Notes: generated by a model from the letters alone, not told the origin. A stretch of 64,000 nt of DNA from Coriolopsis trogii (GCA_020543525.1 JAHYIO010000039.1:186001-250000); one strand, 5' to 3'; positions 1 to 12,655 are shown, numbered from the stretch's first letter. Program-made: numbers and translations.

Positions 1-768
1 CGCTAAAATCTGCAGGGTCATTACGGTCACGGTGCTGCTGAGCTCTTGCGTCTCGACCCCACGCTCCTTCGTCCACTACCGCACCCATTCCAGGCAGCGG
101 TACCTCACGCATAGAATCTGCCACCGCATTTCTCAACCACCCCTCGCCCCGTACTCGATTTGGCATAGGTGCCACACCCGTTTCCGCGCGAAGGAGGCCG
201 ATCAGCCAGGATGCCTGTCCTTGCGTCAGGTTCGGCGTGAACTTGTCCAGCGCAGCTGACGCGATACCCAAGTCCATGACCAGCCCACGCAGCATCTCTG
301 CCTGTTGAGTTGTCATCGGGCGATGGCAGTGCGCCCACGTTAATGGATGCCGAGGAGTTCCAACCTGATATACCCCATTCCGGAGAATGAGCGGGTTGAA
401 CGAAGGGGCTGGAAGAGACGAACATGTCTGAATGGTGAGAGATTATGAAGTGAGTACTCACCTGCCCACGTCCACTACGTCCCAGCGAGTAGAGGAAATC
501 CTGGGTGATTGGCTCCCCCGTCTTGTACTTGGTGAGGAGGACGCTCGCCTCCGCTTTCGTTACTTGCAGTCCTTCTTGGGCCTTCTGCAACAAGAAGGCC
601 TGCATATTTGGCTCTATGGAGCAGAGGTAGTTGAGCTGGCGCTCAGTCATCGGCTCTACCAGCGAAGTTGCATGGCATGAGCGGACGAAGAAATCAGAGA
701 GGCAACTACAACATCATACCGCTCGCAGTTGCCCATTGGTCAGGCCTACGGTCTGTCCACTGTGACAT
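1..768 (-). CDS. Unknown protein with a doubled ~45-residue helical repeat (3' end outside window)
   Basis: Rebuilt as three exons: 768-720, 655-462 and 364-1, open at the window edge. Both introns (719-656 and 461-365) have GT...AG ends and keep frame. The first exon gives MSQWTDRRPDQW. Exon 2 holds MTERQLNYL...LTKYKTGEP and exon 3 holds a weakly similar unit, MTTQQAEML...LTQGQASWL, so the protein seems to contain two related helical repeats with a conserved 'MTxxQ...LT...AS.L' pattern. No catalytic motif, signal peptide or membrane segment is visible, and I do not recognise the family. An alternative start at the internal Met (650) would remove exon 1. The gene model is fairly sure because three frames join cleanly; the function is unknown. 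Confidence 0.55.
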
Positions 769-3000
769 GTCGGATTGCAAACTAGGAATCAAGTTCCCTC
801 AAGAGCGATAGGATGAGCGGAATGGACACAGTGAAGAGGAAGTGTTGGATCATGCACTTCGAGGCGGATTGAGAGTAGCGGAAGGTGCGTCGCCCATTAA
901 TACCCTATCTGAGTCGAGTCCCTTACATCGCTAACGCTCCTGTGAACATGAGATGTGCCGCACTGCCCAATACTACGTGACTTAACTTTGCTTGACCGTA
1001 TCATGTTCGAGAGGCGATGTGCTCACATCACGTTCGTAAACGTCATGTCACAGGGATTGCGACCCCTTCATTTCATGCCGTCAAGCATGCAGCGCGTTTG
1101 TTTACGACCACTGATGCGCTTTACATCAGCCACCACAATTCCGACGGCTTGACACCTGTGGGCACCCCTGGGTCAAGTGTTAGCAGCACCCTGTTGGTGA
1201 GCTTCGTTGCTGCCTTGCGTCTTCAGTCAATGCTCATACTCCATACTCGTCGGTAGTTAGGATGGTGCATTGCAGGGATAACCACCTGCCGTCTCGGACG
1301 CTTCGGCGTCGCGAGTCAGGCATTAGAACGTAGGTTCATTCACCGATGCTAATAGCCTGCCTGCTATTGGATGCGTATAATTTCACGGCTGTTGCTTGCC
1401 TCGAGATGAGGCTCGCGTCGACAACCTCAGCATTCGCTCGACCTTTGCTGTGCGAAGCGCCATTCGCGTCGTTCGTACGCTATCGACCATCCTCACCATC
1501 ACCCGTTGTTGCAGACGGCTACCCACTCCACTCACCTGTTGCCTACGGACCGAGCCTGTCATACTCACTAATGCCTGCGCACGAGCTCCTCCAGGTCATC
1601 CGACTCATCAAGCAGGCAAGACTCCGCTATCGTCCCCCTAGTCAGTTTTCGAAGGCCGACTCTGATAGACCTCGTCTCCGCGGTCGCATGCCCCGCTGAC
1701 GCATTGACACGTCTATTTCACGATCGCGAAGCCCTCGCGACACGCCTGTCACGCCGAGAGATACATCTGTGGACCTTGCGCGGCGGGTAACTTGCCTTCT
1801 CCATCAACCCTCCACATCCCCGACCTTATCCCGGACTTGACATCGGAGACCGAGTCGTGGTAGCCTGTTCTGCAGGGCTACTGAGCTCGCGGGCACAGGC
1901 ACATGCTAGTACGCCTTCCTCCCACTTGCGTGCGGGGAACATATATCTACCTTACTCACTACTCGTGGTTTAGCTCAGGGTTTGGCGTCCGGGCAAGCTC
2001 GAGTCTCGAAGCAAATCCGGAGTGGACGGCGACTGCGTGAGCCTTTGCCGTTTAGGTACCCCAGGTCTGTCTATTTATGGCTCCAAACGGTTACGGGACA
2101 AAACATCGTTCTTGACGCATCATACGGCCAGGATCGCCTCGTCTCGGAAATCACGGCCTTAGTAGGCACAACAGCACAGTAGGCATTCCAATGACCGAAG
2201 GTAGGGCTCGGGCGCGTCTACGACCTCCAAGACATGCAAGTGACTCTATGCGAACAGGAGTTGGGTTGGTTTCTATCCTGGGGCCTCCACATTGCTCCCG
2301 CAACGCAAATTGCCTGGGTCGTGGCAAGAGTGTAGACGTCCTCTCTCTGTGTATGCGCGCAGCTCTGTATTGGCGATATGACTCTAATTACGCTGGTTGC
2401 ATTCTACACAGTTCATCAGCCCTACCAATGCTCCCATGCCCTAGAAATACTCGAAGTATGCTACTGTCGAGCGAACATATCAAACACGCGTAATAGGCGC
2501 TGGTGCCACGGCTCGTGACCATCGCCAATTCCTACATACAGCGATCTGCCAACCGGATCCCTACTAGCCGTCATACGCTGCGCCGCCTCCTGGCTTGTAA
2601 GTATGGTCAGCCGCGAGCAAGATTGCACACATTCTAATCAAGCTTTTCACAATATGGATTGGGTATTGCCATTCCAGCGCAGGAGACCGCCGTATGTGTG
2701 GACTCTCATGTAACTAACTTCACATAGCGACTTGCGAGAACAACTCACAAGTGAGGCCATAATATCATTTTGTCCTTCAATGAGATCGTACTTAGCACAT
2801 AATCCTCGACATTCTCACGCGACCCAGATGACTCCGACTCGGAGCCTCTAGATAAGCTTCGGGTTGATGTCTCGGAGCCGCCGTCATCTTCTTTCAATCC
2901 TCTATAAGTATGATCTTTGACGTTCGGAACGAAACAGTGTGTATTTCTCCCTCGTCGCTACTCGCGTCGAACCTCCTTCCCCTGCAATCTCGCGCACACC
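769..3000. other. Intergenic region, no supported gene
   Basis: About 2.2 kb between two divergent genes. Open frames are short, overlap in several frames and lack splice-consistent continuation or recognisable motifs. It must carry the 5' regions of the leftward unknown gene and of the ABC transporter. Confidence 0.6.
2903..2908 (+). promoter_or_regulatory. TATA-like box of ABC transporter 1
   Basis: TATAAG within tctataagta, 98 bases before the ATG at 3001, a plausible place for a fungal core promoter with a short 5' UTR. Position is the only support. Confidence 0.35.
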
Positions 3001-6000
3001 ATGCGATCCTTCGTTGAGCCGTCTCGGGTGTCCCTGACGGTGTCTAGCCTTAGCGTCCGCCTCAGCAGTGATAAGTACGTTCTGTTCCGAACCTCAGTGA
3101 CGATCTCGCTTACTCCATTGACGATTTTAGTAGGTTGTGGTTGGACTCTCTCTTCTATCCAGTCTACGTGGCCGGACTGTCGGCTGTCATACTACTTTGC
3201 CAGTTCGCTGCCGATGCCTCTGGGGGTGTGAAAGCTCACAATCGCGTCGTGACTGGTCCATCCAGCGCCTCCTTCCTCCAACGGCGAATCCGGAGTGTTG
3301 GTGGCAAGCTCGCACTCGCCTTCAGAACCGTCCAGCTTCTCGCAACGCTAGCACTCTTTGGCATCTCCGTCATTCAAGCGTTGTCCCCGAGTTGGTCGGA
3401 GCACGCCTTGGATGCTCTCACCACCCGATACGCCCAGATCGCGCTATATGTGTGTCAGGTCTTTGCTGCTCGAACCGTGCGACATACGCTGACATACTCC
3501 CTAGATGTATCTCTCCGTCCTCGCACTCGTGGCAGTTTTCGGGAGCGAACGGATGCACGCCCCAGCTTTCGGTCATCTATCGTGGTCTCTGGCCTCTGTC
3601 TGGGCTGTCTACGTCTATCGCGACCTGTGGCCCCTCGGCACGACAGATTTGACACCCGCGGATGCATCAGAAGGCGTTCTGCTGTGGGTGAAGCTATCGC
3701 TTCTCTCGATCGCGGGCGGCTTTGTTCCTCTCTTCATCCCGCGCAAGTATACGCCCGTCAATCCGCAGGTACGCGATGATCCCTCTTCACAAGGCTTCGG
3801 TAGCATCTAAAGCGAGACGCAGGAGGACCTCGAGCCCAACCCCGCTCAGACTGCGTCCATATGGTCTCTCGTCACGTACGCCTTCATGGACAGGACAGTG
3901 TGGAGGGCATACCGCATACCGCATCTCCCATTCGACATGTTCCCTCCACTGGCCGACTATGATCATCTTAGGAACATCGTCACGCATACGTTTCATGTAA
4001 TGCATGTCTCGCTCATTTCAACTGTGCGCTCACGTGGCCGTTACAGTTCGTCGACCCATTCATCAGCAAGTTTCGCCGGCCCTTCATTCTGAGGCTTTTA
4101 CGAGCATTTTGTGAGGCTTTCCCCTGCTGATTCATTCGTTCTGGACCCGCTGACCTTACTCCAGGGGTCGAGATGTTTCAACTGTCTTTGGTCTCGGTTG
4201 TTCTGGTACGTCGAAATGACTGTACTACCTTCCCTCGTATTCAACATATATGCAGGTATTTGGAGCACTTGCTACTCCGGTCAGCATCAACAACCTGCTC
4301 ACGTACGTACCGTCATCACTGCACAATAGCCTCAGGCGCTTACTTGTCTGCACTACCCAGGTCCCTCGAGCATCGTGGGAACGAAGGGGCAATCGAACCC
4401 TGGATCTGGATTGTCCTCCTATTCTCGGGGTCATTCATCAAGACCATATCCGACCAATATATCTATTTTGTACAGGTACAGTGAATGCGACTTTGTACCA
4501 CTCGCTTCACGAAATTGATGTTCCTCTACAGAGCCGCGTCACGATTCGGATGCAAGCGATGGTCACCGAGCTTATCTTCGAACACGCCCTCCGCATACGC
4601 ATGAAAGCTGAAATCTCGGAGACTCCGGATGCGAGCGAGAGCAACGTCTCGACAGCTGTCCCGACACCGGACAACAGGTCCGAGGTGAACGACCATGACG
4701 GGGCTGAGACATCTTCGCATATAGCCACGGCGAGCTCGGTAACCGCTGTATCATCGGGTCAGGTTGTGAAGGGCAAGGGCAAAGCACCGCGCTCGACAGA
4801 GGACGTTGTGAAGTCAGCCAATGTGGTGCCCGAAAAGAAGGGCAGCAGCAATCTAGTAGGAAGGCTCAACAACCTCGTGTCGACTGACTTGAGCAACCTC
4901 GAATACCTCACGCTTGAAGCTGTGACCATAGGCATGTTCTTACCGTTTTCTTCAATTTGGATTTCGCTCATGTGAGTTCACTTATCAGCTGTCAGGGCTC
5001 CACTCGAAATCGCGCTCTGCGTCGCATTTTTATATCACATCCTGGGATGGAGGCAGGTCGCGTCGTACCTCGCACGAAACATTCGCAGACTGATACTAGA
5101 TTTGCCGCGCAGCGCGTGGATCGCTCCTATCACGATGATTGCCACATTTCCTATTGCTGCGTACGTCACCAAGATATTCCAGGTAACAGAGCGAGAGAAA
5201 ATGAAGCAGGTACGTGGTAGCTGATACGATATGATATGGTTGATCGGTCTGACTTTGTGTCCAGACCGATGCTCGGGTTCAATTCGTGACTGAGGGTGAG
5301 TCGTCAACGCTTTCGCTATCACCATGCCTGACATGACTTATTGCTCCCTTGCATTCGTCTAGTGATGAATGTCATTCGCATGATCAAGTTCTTCGGCTGG
5401 GAGCCGCGAATGAACGCTCAGATGAACGAGAAGCGGAAACAGGAGCTCCGTGCCGTGCGCAAGAGAGAATTCCTCAATCTTTCTATCAACATGGTGAAGT
5501 GCGTGACATGCCACCGCTTCTCTGGAGATCTGTACCCTTCGTTCATCCTTACGAACAACTTCATACAGCTTTTCAATTCCAGTTGTCATCATGCTTGGGA
5601 CCTTCTTCACCTATGTGAGATTCAGCTGAATAGAGGCCGATACCGGACGACACACTGATTCGAAATTTCCCTGTTATAGACTGTCATTATGGGAGGATCC
5701 CTGACAGGTTAGTTCCTGACAGACACACTCTATTGCTTGCTTACGATGACGCACAGCGGCCAAGGTCTTCTCCACGATGTCAGGTATGCGGTTGCACCAT
5801 TGGTTTATCCAACAATGCTCAATTTCTGGTAGTTATCAACATGCTCCAGCAAGACATCGACTGGGTGTTCTATATGATACCGAGACTCGCTCAGGGTATA
5901 ACTGTGATATTACATCGTAATACTCTTGCTAATCCTTGACTTCAGCCAACATCGCTTGTGAGCGTATACAAGACTTTCTCGAAAATGTGAGCACGTGTCC

Positions 6001-9000
6001 AACCCGTTCAACGCTCGGAGGCTAATGGGAAGACCGCAAACGAATAGACCGAACTCCTAGATACGTTTGATCGGTCGCGGGGAGAAGACATGGAGGAAAT
6101 ATTCACCGATGAGGTAGCAGAGGTACCTCAAGAGATCGGCATTCGCCATGCGTCCTTTACCTGGGCCAACGACTCGGTTGTCCTCTCCATGAGCACAAAT
6201 CGACGTATGTTCGTGCTCAACATCGAGGATGAGGTCATCTTCCACCGGGGTAAAGTCAACATCATCGTTGGCCCGACGGGGGCGGGAAAAACCTCATTAT
6301 TGATGGCATTATTGGGCGAGATGCACTACATACCTGCTGAGCCGGACTCGTTTGTGAACCTCCCCAGGGAGGACGGTGTGGCGTACGCTGCCCAGGAGTC
6401 GTGGGTGCAGAATGACACCATCAGGGTAAGATGTCCAACACTTTGTTTGATTGTGATATTCACCTAGGCTGCGACAGGGTAATATCGTCTTTGGCGCACC
6501 GTTCGACGACGGACGATACCAAAAAGGTGGGATTTTTGTGCCTCCTATCAGAGCATGCGTCACTACCACAATTACAGTTCTCGAACAGTGTGCGTTGCAG
6601 CGAGACCTTGAGCTTTTCGATGCTGGCGACATGACCGAAGTCGGAGAGAAAGGCATCACGTTGAGGTACGTTATACCCTTCTGTTGATGCAATTCTTTCA
6701 TACTCATGGGCGCATCAACTAGCGGGGGGCAAAAGGTGAGATTTAGGAGGTATCTCACTTCGCGATCGTTCTCATTAGCTGCGCATAGGCTCGAATCACC
6801 TTGGCACGGGCTGTATACTCAAGCGCAGCCATATTGCTTCTGGACGACGTGAGTAGAGGCCATCATATGGTGCTGGTACACTCTTTCTCACTCCCGATCG
6901 TAGATTCTGGCTGCCCTAGACGTGCACACGGCGAAATGGGTTGTAGACAAGTGCTTGACCGGCGATCTCCTTCAAGGACGCACTATAATCCTCGTGGTAA
7001 GCAGGATATTTCCATACCCATATAGCAATTGTCCCTAATCAATGTGCATAGACACACAATGTCGCGATGTTGAGTCCTGTAGCGGACTTTGTGATAGATC
7101 TTAGTTCTGATGGTCGCATCCTGAGCCAAGGCTCCCTTTCTACTGCATTGGCCAGAGACACGAAGCTGCTGCAAGATATTCAGACCGAGCAAGAGGCGCT
7201 AGAGAAAGTAGAGCAAGAGATGGAGCCTGAGAAGCCAGCAAACATCGAGGTGCCTGCCACTGTAGGAAAGCTCATTGCCGCAGAGGAACTCGACGAAGGG
7301 CATGTGGGTTGGAAAGCTAGTACGTGCCAGAGTTTGCTTCGTTCTCTTGTTCTGACTGCTGTTCCAGTACTCCTGTACATGGGCAACGTATCCTCCCGAC
7401 CCGTACTCTTCTGGTCCATCTATTGGTCCGGTCAGGTCGTACTTCAGATTTTTCATACCATGCAGGTAAGCGAGGGCTTTACTATTCACATTTGCGTCTT
7501 TCAACATTTTTCTGCACAGAACTGGTACCTCGGGTACTGGGCCACCCAATACGAGACTCACGCACCGGACGATGTAGCGATTGAGCGCTATTTTACAGTA
7601 GTCATCCTCCTCTCTCTTGGCCTGATTGTGTCGGCCACGCTCTGTACCTCCTGGTATATCTTCGGCAGTATACGCGCTTCCAGGATCATCCATGAAAAGG
7701 TCATTGCGTCCATCCTCAAGACTACCTTGAGGTATTCGTCTATCTCATGTTGTTGTCTCGTTCCGCTTCATTTTCTTACGGCGGGGAACAGGTGGCTCGA
7801 CAAGACGCCTACATCGCGCATCATTGCTCGATGCACCGGAGACATACAGACAGGTGGGCCCCGCTTGATTGTCCTACCCTATAAAGCTTCATAACCAGAA
7901 ATGTCAGTGGACGTTCGTATCGCCCAGTCAGCGTCCCAACTCGCGAGGACTGTAATTTTCTTGGTCTTCAAGATGGGCGCAGTCGTAGTATTCAGCCCGG
8001 CGTTTGTGATACCTGCACTCGTCGTCGCCGTGGTCGGAGGATGGTGTGCCAACATCTACATGAAGGCTCAACTGTCCGTCAAACGAGAGTTGAGCAACGC
8101 CAGAGCACCTGTCTTGGGCCATTTTGGCGCCGCGATTGCTGGAATCAGTGAGAGAGGTCCCACTCATTTCGTCCGTTTTCACTCTGAATTCGGCGGACAG
8201 CTTCGATTCGTGCATATGGCGCCCAAGATGCGTTCAAAGCTGAAGCCTATTCTCGGATAGACAGATATAGTCGAGCGGCAACGACCTTCCAGGACCTGAA
8301 CCGGTCAGCTGCTTTCTCTTCCAAGTATTCTAACACTAATAGTAGTCAAATCATAGCTGGGTCACCGTTCGAATTGACACTATCGGGAATATATTCACCA
8401 CCTGCCTTGCGGCTTATCTGACTTACTTCTCTGACCTGAACGCGTCCAATACGGGCTTCTCATTGACCATGGCTGGTAACATTACGGACTTTTCTGCTCC
8501 CTTCAGAACGCACTTCTCAACGGTGCTTCTTCAGCTGCTTTCAGTGACGGCATCCTCTACTGCGTACGCACCTTCAATGAATTTGAAGTCGAAGGTGAGT
8601 GTATCCGACACATCACAGACACTCAGCTGACACAGTTATCATAGGCAACAGGTAGGTATCACAAGTTTGGTGTACACTTATTGTATTCACGCATGCCGTT
8701 AGCTTGGAGCGTATCCAGCAATACCTCCTCATTGAACATGAACCCGAGCCCACACAGGATGGTGTACCACCTGCATACTGGCCTGCAAGCGGTAGCCTCG
8801 AGGTATCCAATCTCTCCGCCAAGTATTCCCCTGTAAGTCATACAGATTGCGCGCACATGCTAGTAAACTGACTTTCTCCTAGGAAGGACCGAAAGTGCTG
8901 CATGAGGTGTCATTCACTGTCGCTTCGGGCGAGCGCGTTGGCGTAGGTGGGTTCCTTCAGGGCCTTTTTCGCATCTGGCTGGTCTTCAATTTACCTTTGT

Positions 9001-9963
9001 TTGCTAGTCGGCCGGACTGGTAGTGGGAAGGTAAGCTTCTGACGCTAACGGAATTACTAGTAGAGACGGTACTGACATTCTTTCAAAGAGTTCCCTCACT
9101 CTAGCATTACTCCGCTGTATACTGACAGAGGGGAGTGTACGATACGATGGGCTCGACACGGAGAAGCTCAATCTCGACGCGTTACGGTCCAATATCACGA
9201 TCATCCCCCAAGTCGTGAGCCGTCCATGTTTACTTTCAGTAACGCAAGGAGGCTGACATCAGCTCACACAGCCTGAACTCCTGAGTGGAACTCTGAGACA
9301 GAACCTTGACCCTTTCTCGGAGCACGACGATGCTGTCCTGAATGACGCGCTGCGATCTGCGGGATTGTTTAGTCTGCAGGAAACAGGTGATGGGCTGCGC
9401 ATCACGCTTGACAGCCAAATCGCAGGTGGTGGCACGAATTTGTCTGTCGGACAACGACAAATACTCGCTCTTGCCCGGGCCATTGTGCGGCGCAGCAAAC
9501 TGCTCATTCTCGACGAGGCTACCTCGGCCATCGGTGCGCGTCTTATTCGTAATATTACATGGAGGTTTGGTTTCTGACGAGAATTCTATCCATAGACTAC
9601 AAGACGGATAGTATCATACAGACGTCGCTCAGGACAGAACTCGGGAAGGACGTTACGATCTTGACGGTCGCACATCGTCTACAGACCATCATGGACGCTG
9701 ACAAGATTGTAAGTGCTCGACCGGTCTCATGAAGGTTAGCTTACCGGACATTTTTCCTCAGATGGTCCTCGATGCGGGCCGCATAGTGAGTGTTCTACTG
9801 GCAACAAAGGTTGACTAATTGAAACATCTTGCCGCAGGCCGAGTTTGGTCGCCCAAGCGATCTGCTGAAGAAGAGTGATGGCCTTTTGCGCGCTCTAGTG
9901 GATGAGAGCAGCGATAGGGAGAAGCTATACGCGATGGCTGCGACTGCATGCGCATCGTCTTGA
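3001..9963 (+). CDS. ABCC/MRP-type ABC transporter, copy 1 (41 exons, 1,584 aa)
   Basis: Full-size exporter that couples ATP hydrolysis to efflux of drugs or conjugates across the vacuolar or plasma membrane (family knowledge; substrate unknown). I traced 41 exons from 3001-3074 to 9838-9963; every junction keeps frame and the coding length is 4,755 nt. Order: N-terminal hydrophobic TMD0, TMD1 with a large Ser/acidic loop near residues 385-480, NBD1 (Walker [10 protein letters not shown] ~750, Q-loop AAQESW, signature SGGQKAR ~847, Walker B LLLDD, VTHN), acidic linker, TMD2 from [14 protein letters not shown] sequence, NBD2 (GRTGSGKSS ~1363, LSVGQRQ ~1466, [16 protein letters not shown]). All catalytic motifs are present. 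Oddities: a 13-nt exon (6723-6735), a 7-nt exon (8645-8651), and two GC-AG introns (4932-4988 and 5053-5112). Start ATG 3001 is supported because copy 2 has an identical 74-nt first exon. The exon 2 acceptor could be 3130 or 3133. Confidence 0.93.
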
Positions 9964-10554
9964 ATTCTGTGTAGTACGTCGAGAGCTCTCAGTGTAGGGG
10001 AAGTTAGCTTCGCGCGTTCCGGTTGTATGAGTGCTGGACCCAGTGAAAAACCCCCACTTGGGCACTAGTACTAGTCTGTGTGACGTCGCATAGACAAGCA
10101 CGTCAGCGTTGTATGATCCTTACGGAGGTTGCGAGACACTGTCACAGCTCTGATATTCATGTGAGCCTGTCTGAAACTCTCTCAGCTCTTTCTCTCAAAT
10201 CATGGGATGCTGGTGAATGCGCTGCATGATTGTCGTCCGTCCTTTGCGTGAGCGGAAATCGCTATCTGAGGTTCAATATCGCTTCGGGCCCTTTCGGGCC
10301 ACCAGGGGCCGCCACAAGTCGATAGGCCCAACAAACCGACTCGGAACGTGAGCGACTCGCGAGCATTTCCTCAGATACTCAGTGATGGGTCGCCCGTGTA
10401 TCAAGTCGAGGGGAGCATCTTCTCATACTAGCATATATTGAGCAGCGGAGTGACGAGCGACGGAAACCTGATGTCAGAGGGAGTGTGAAGTTGTGTGATC
10501 GCAGGTGAGAGCGAAAAGTGGAGCGCTTTCCCAGTCAACACATACACCAGACGG
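9964..10554. other. Intergenic region between convergent genes
   Basis: Holds the 3' ends of the ABC transporter and the F-box gene. No gene, clear poly(A) signal or repeat was recognised. Confidence 0.6.
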
Positions 10555-12291
10555 CTACGTGTGCGTCTCTGAAGTTCCCAATACATGCACCACCGAAACA
10601 CCACGTCTCAATCGGGTCAAGAGCTCCTCCGAGATCACCGATAACCATTGTTCCTCGTCAGACTCAGAGACCGTTGATCCTGAAACTCTCCCGAGCGTGA
10701 GTTCTGCAACCTTGGAGTCTCTCGACGCTCGTAAGTCGATGGCCGTCACCAAAGCCTCCATAGACTCCGCGCACCAGTCGGCACATGAGATGGACAGCCG
10801 CTCGAGGCCCGCAGCGGCGCGCTCCGAGCGCAGGGCTATGAGGAATTCTCGGCAGGACTCCGCGCGTACCTGGAGTGTGCGGAGGCTGGGTAGAGACTCC
10901 AGGATGCTTGTCCATTGGCTGTATGAAATAGCCAGAGGCTCCTCGAAGAGGATGTCGAGGGAAGTAATGATAGGCGCGGATCCGGTTGCATTGAACAGCT
11001 GGACGAAGTCGCCCCCCATGTCGGAAGCACCGATATCCATCGGGAAGTCTGTGACAGAGATCGAGAGTCTTTCTGTGCCACTCTTCGATGCCTGCAAGTA
11101 GCAACACGGGAAGTTGTAGCGATCACGGGCGACCTTCAGGCTGAGGTGGTCCATGGTGGAAAGTCTGCTTGTAAGCCGAGGGCAGGTGGCGATATCAAGG
11201 AGGGTGACTCCGTGGCACTCGAAGGTGAGGTGGGTGTCCGGAGGGTATGTGAAACAAGACAAAGTCTCATCTGCGTAATTCCAATCTTCGTCTTCAATGG
11301 TACACTCGCGCAGCCGCGGCAAATCTAGCGTGTAGCCCCCATCAACGATGTCATCGGGAGCGCATCGAGAAATCTTGAGTTTCTCCAGGAGCGGGAGCTT
11401 CTCCAAATTCCGTAAGAGGTGCGACGTCGACCGGGGGCGTATTTCGCTGGGGAGGTGGTACTCGCAGTAATCTGAGCAGTCGCTGAGCTCTAGGTGTGTG
11501 ATCGTCTTGGATGCGAGGTAGGCCGGGGAGAACATGCCGTTCGTACTGAGATGACGGAGTCGAGGGAAGTTGTCTCCCGAACCTCGACCCGTGCCACGGA
11601 GTAGGAAAACTGGAACGTAAATGAAGTCCCGATCGCAGTAGAACTGCAGAGACAGTTTGACAAGTTGAGGCATGTGGAGCTTCAAAAAGCGATGAACTGA
11701 CGGCAGATGCCTGATACGAAACGCGATGGAGAGGGAGCCGAGGCGCGCGAGAAGGTTGGTGGTGTCGAGGATGGTAATATTCCTCCCGAGAAGGGAGAGT
11801 CCGTATGTGCGGTTGGCCGTGCGCGATATGAAGGCGGAGAGAATTTGATAGTCAGAGTTCCTGCGAGCAACGTATAATCCGGGTGCGCCGAGGAACTGGG
11901 TCCAGAAGACAGGAGTTCGGTGTATGAAAGTGCGCCATATATGACAGACATGAGTGGCACGAATATCGCGGTGCTGGCCCGGAAAGATCTGGGAGAATAT
12001 TTCGACCAGGATTTCAACAGGAAAGCGGACGTGGAGGGGGGCGGTCGCATTGTGGATGAACAGCAGGTCGCAAATGGCCCCGCGAAGCCTTTGTATCTCT
12101 ACTTTTCGCTCAACTGTAGAGGCAAGGCGGAGGAGACGGTCAATATCTGAACGAGCGCGCTCGACTCGAGTCAAGACATCAGCCTGGATCTGAGTAGAGG
12201 GCAGGAGGGCGAGATCTGAGAGCTCTTTGTTATTGAGATGCCAGGTTTCTGTAGGCCGCGTCTGGGCATGGAATGCATAGGCGTGATCCAT
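10555..12291 (-). CDS. F-box domain protein with leucine-rich-repeat-like C-terminus (578 aa)
   Basis: Likely substrate receptor of an SCF ubiquitin ligase. Residues ~40-80 form a coiled coil beginning LSDLALLPSTQ, followed by an F-box around residues 85-130 (PLHVRFPVEILVEIFSQIF...THVCHIWRTFIHRTPVFW), the usual Agaricomycete arrangement in which W and VCxxWR contact Skp1. The rest is a long region with repeated L-x-x-L and 'LRxLxxxxxF' patterns, typical of divergent LRRs in this large fungal family. I chose ATG 12291 (MDHAYAF) because the open frame upstream (to 12417) looks like a 5' UTR intron: gtacgt... to ...gcgttcag just before the ATG. Single coding exon. Substrate cannot be inferred. 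Confidence 0.8.
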   Translation of the reverse strand: MDHAYAFHAQTRPTETWHLNNKELSDLALLPSTQIQADVLTRVERARSDIDRLLRLASTVERKVEIQRLRGAICDLLFIHNATAPLHVRFPVEILVEIFSQIFPGQHRDIRATHVCHIWRTFIHRTPVFWTQFLGAPGLYVARRNSDYQILSAFISRTANRTYGLSLLGRNITILDTTNLLARLGSLSIAFRIRHLPSVHRFLKLHMPQLVKLSLQFYCDRDFIYVPVFLLRGTGRGSGDNFPRLRHLSTNGMFSPAYLASKTITHLELSDCSDYCEYHLPSEIRPRSTSHLLRNLEKLPLLEKLKISRCAPDDIVDGGYTLDLPRLRECTIEDEDWNYADETLSCFTYPPDTHLTFECHGVTLLDIATCPRLTSRLSTMDHLSLKVARDRYNFPCCYLQASKSGTERLSISVTDFPMDIGASDMGGDFVQLFNATGSAPIITSLDILFEEPLAISYSQWTSILESLPSLRTLQVRAESCREFLIALRSERAAAGLERLSISCADWCAESMEALVTAIDLRASRDSKVAELTLGRVSGSTVSESDEEQWLSVISEELLTRLRRGVSVVHVLGTSETHT

Positions 12292-12655
12292 GGGCACTGA
12301 ACGCAAACTCGTAAGAGCGAGCGACGAAGTATCTAGAACTACACTAACGTACCTGATTCGCGCTATGGAAATGGAAGACCTCGCTTGCGCAAGGAGGAGG
12401 CAAGATGGTGATGCCAAGGCAAGAGATTGAGGGCGTCAAGGAGGGCGACCGCGAGCTGGCTGGTGTGATGGCATGTCCTAGATGGGCAATGGCGGCCGCA
12501 AACTCAAATTCTTACACGAGGTTCGAGCGGCATACCCTTACTGCTACTAAACTGCCCCGATGACGACCCGTCTCCTCAGTCTCACTGCTATATTGAGAGT
12601 TTGTAAAACTGCTAACGTATGCGGGAACCACGAGGCGGTAGCAAAGGCCCACGTA
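12292..12655. other. 5' region of the F-box gene
   Basis: Contains the probable 5' UTR intron and promoter of the leftward F-box gene and the 3' end of the next leftward gene. No other feature seen. Confidence 0.45.

Noticed and set aside
7320..7367. Reading through the intron at the start of TMD2 in ABC copy 1
   Set aside because: The intron is open in frame in copy 1, but the copy 2 counterpart is clearly spliced with matching GTACGTGC donor and CAG acceptor, so splicing is more likely in both.
10505..11101. 198-codon plus-strand open frame
   Set aside because: Antisense to the F-box gene, whose frame has a recognisable F-box.
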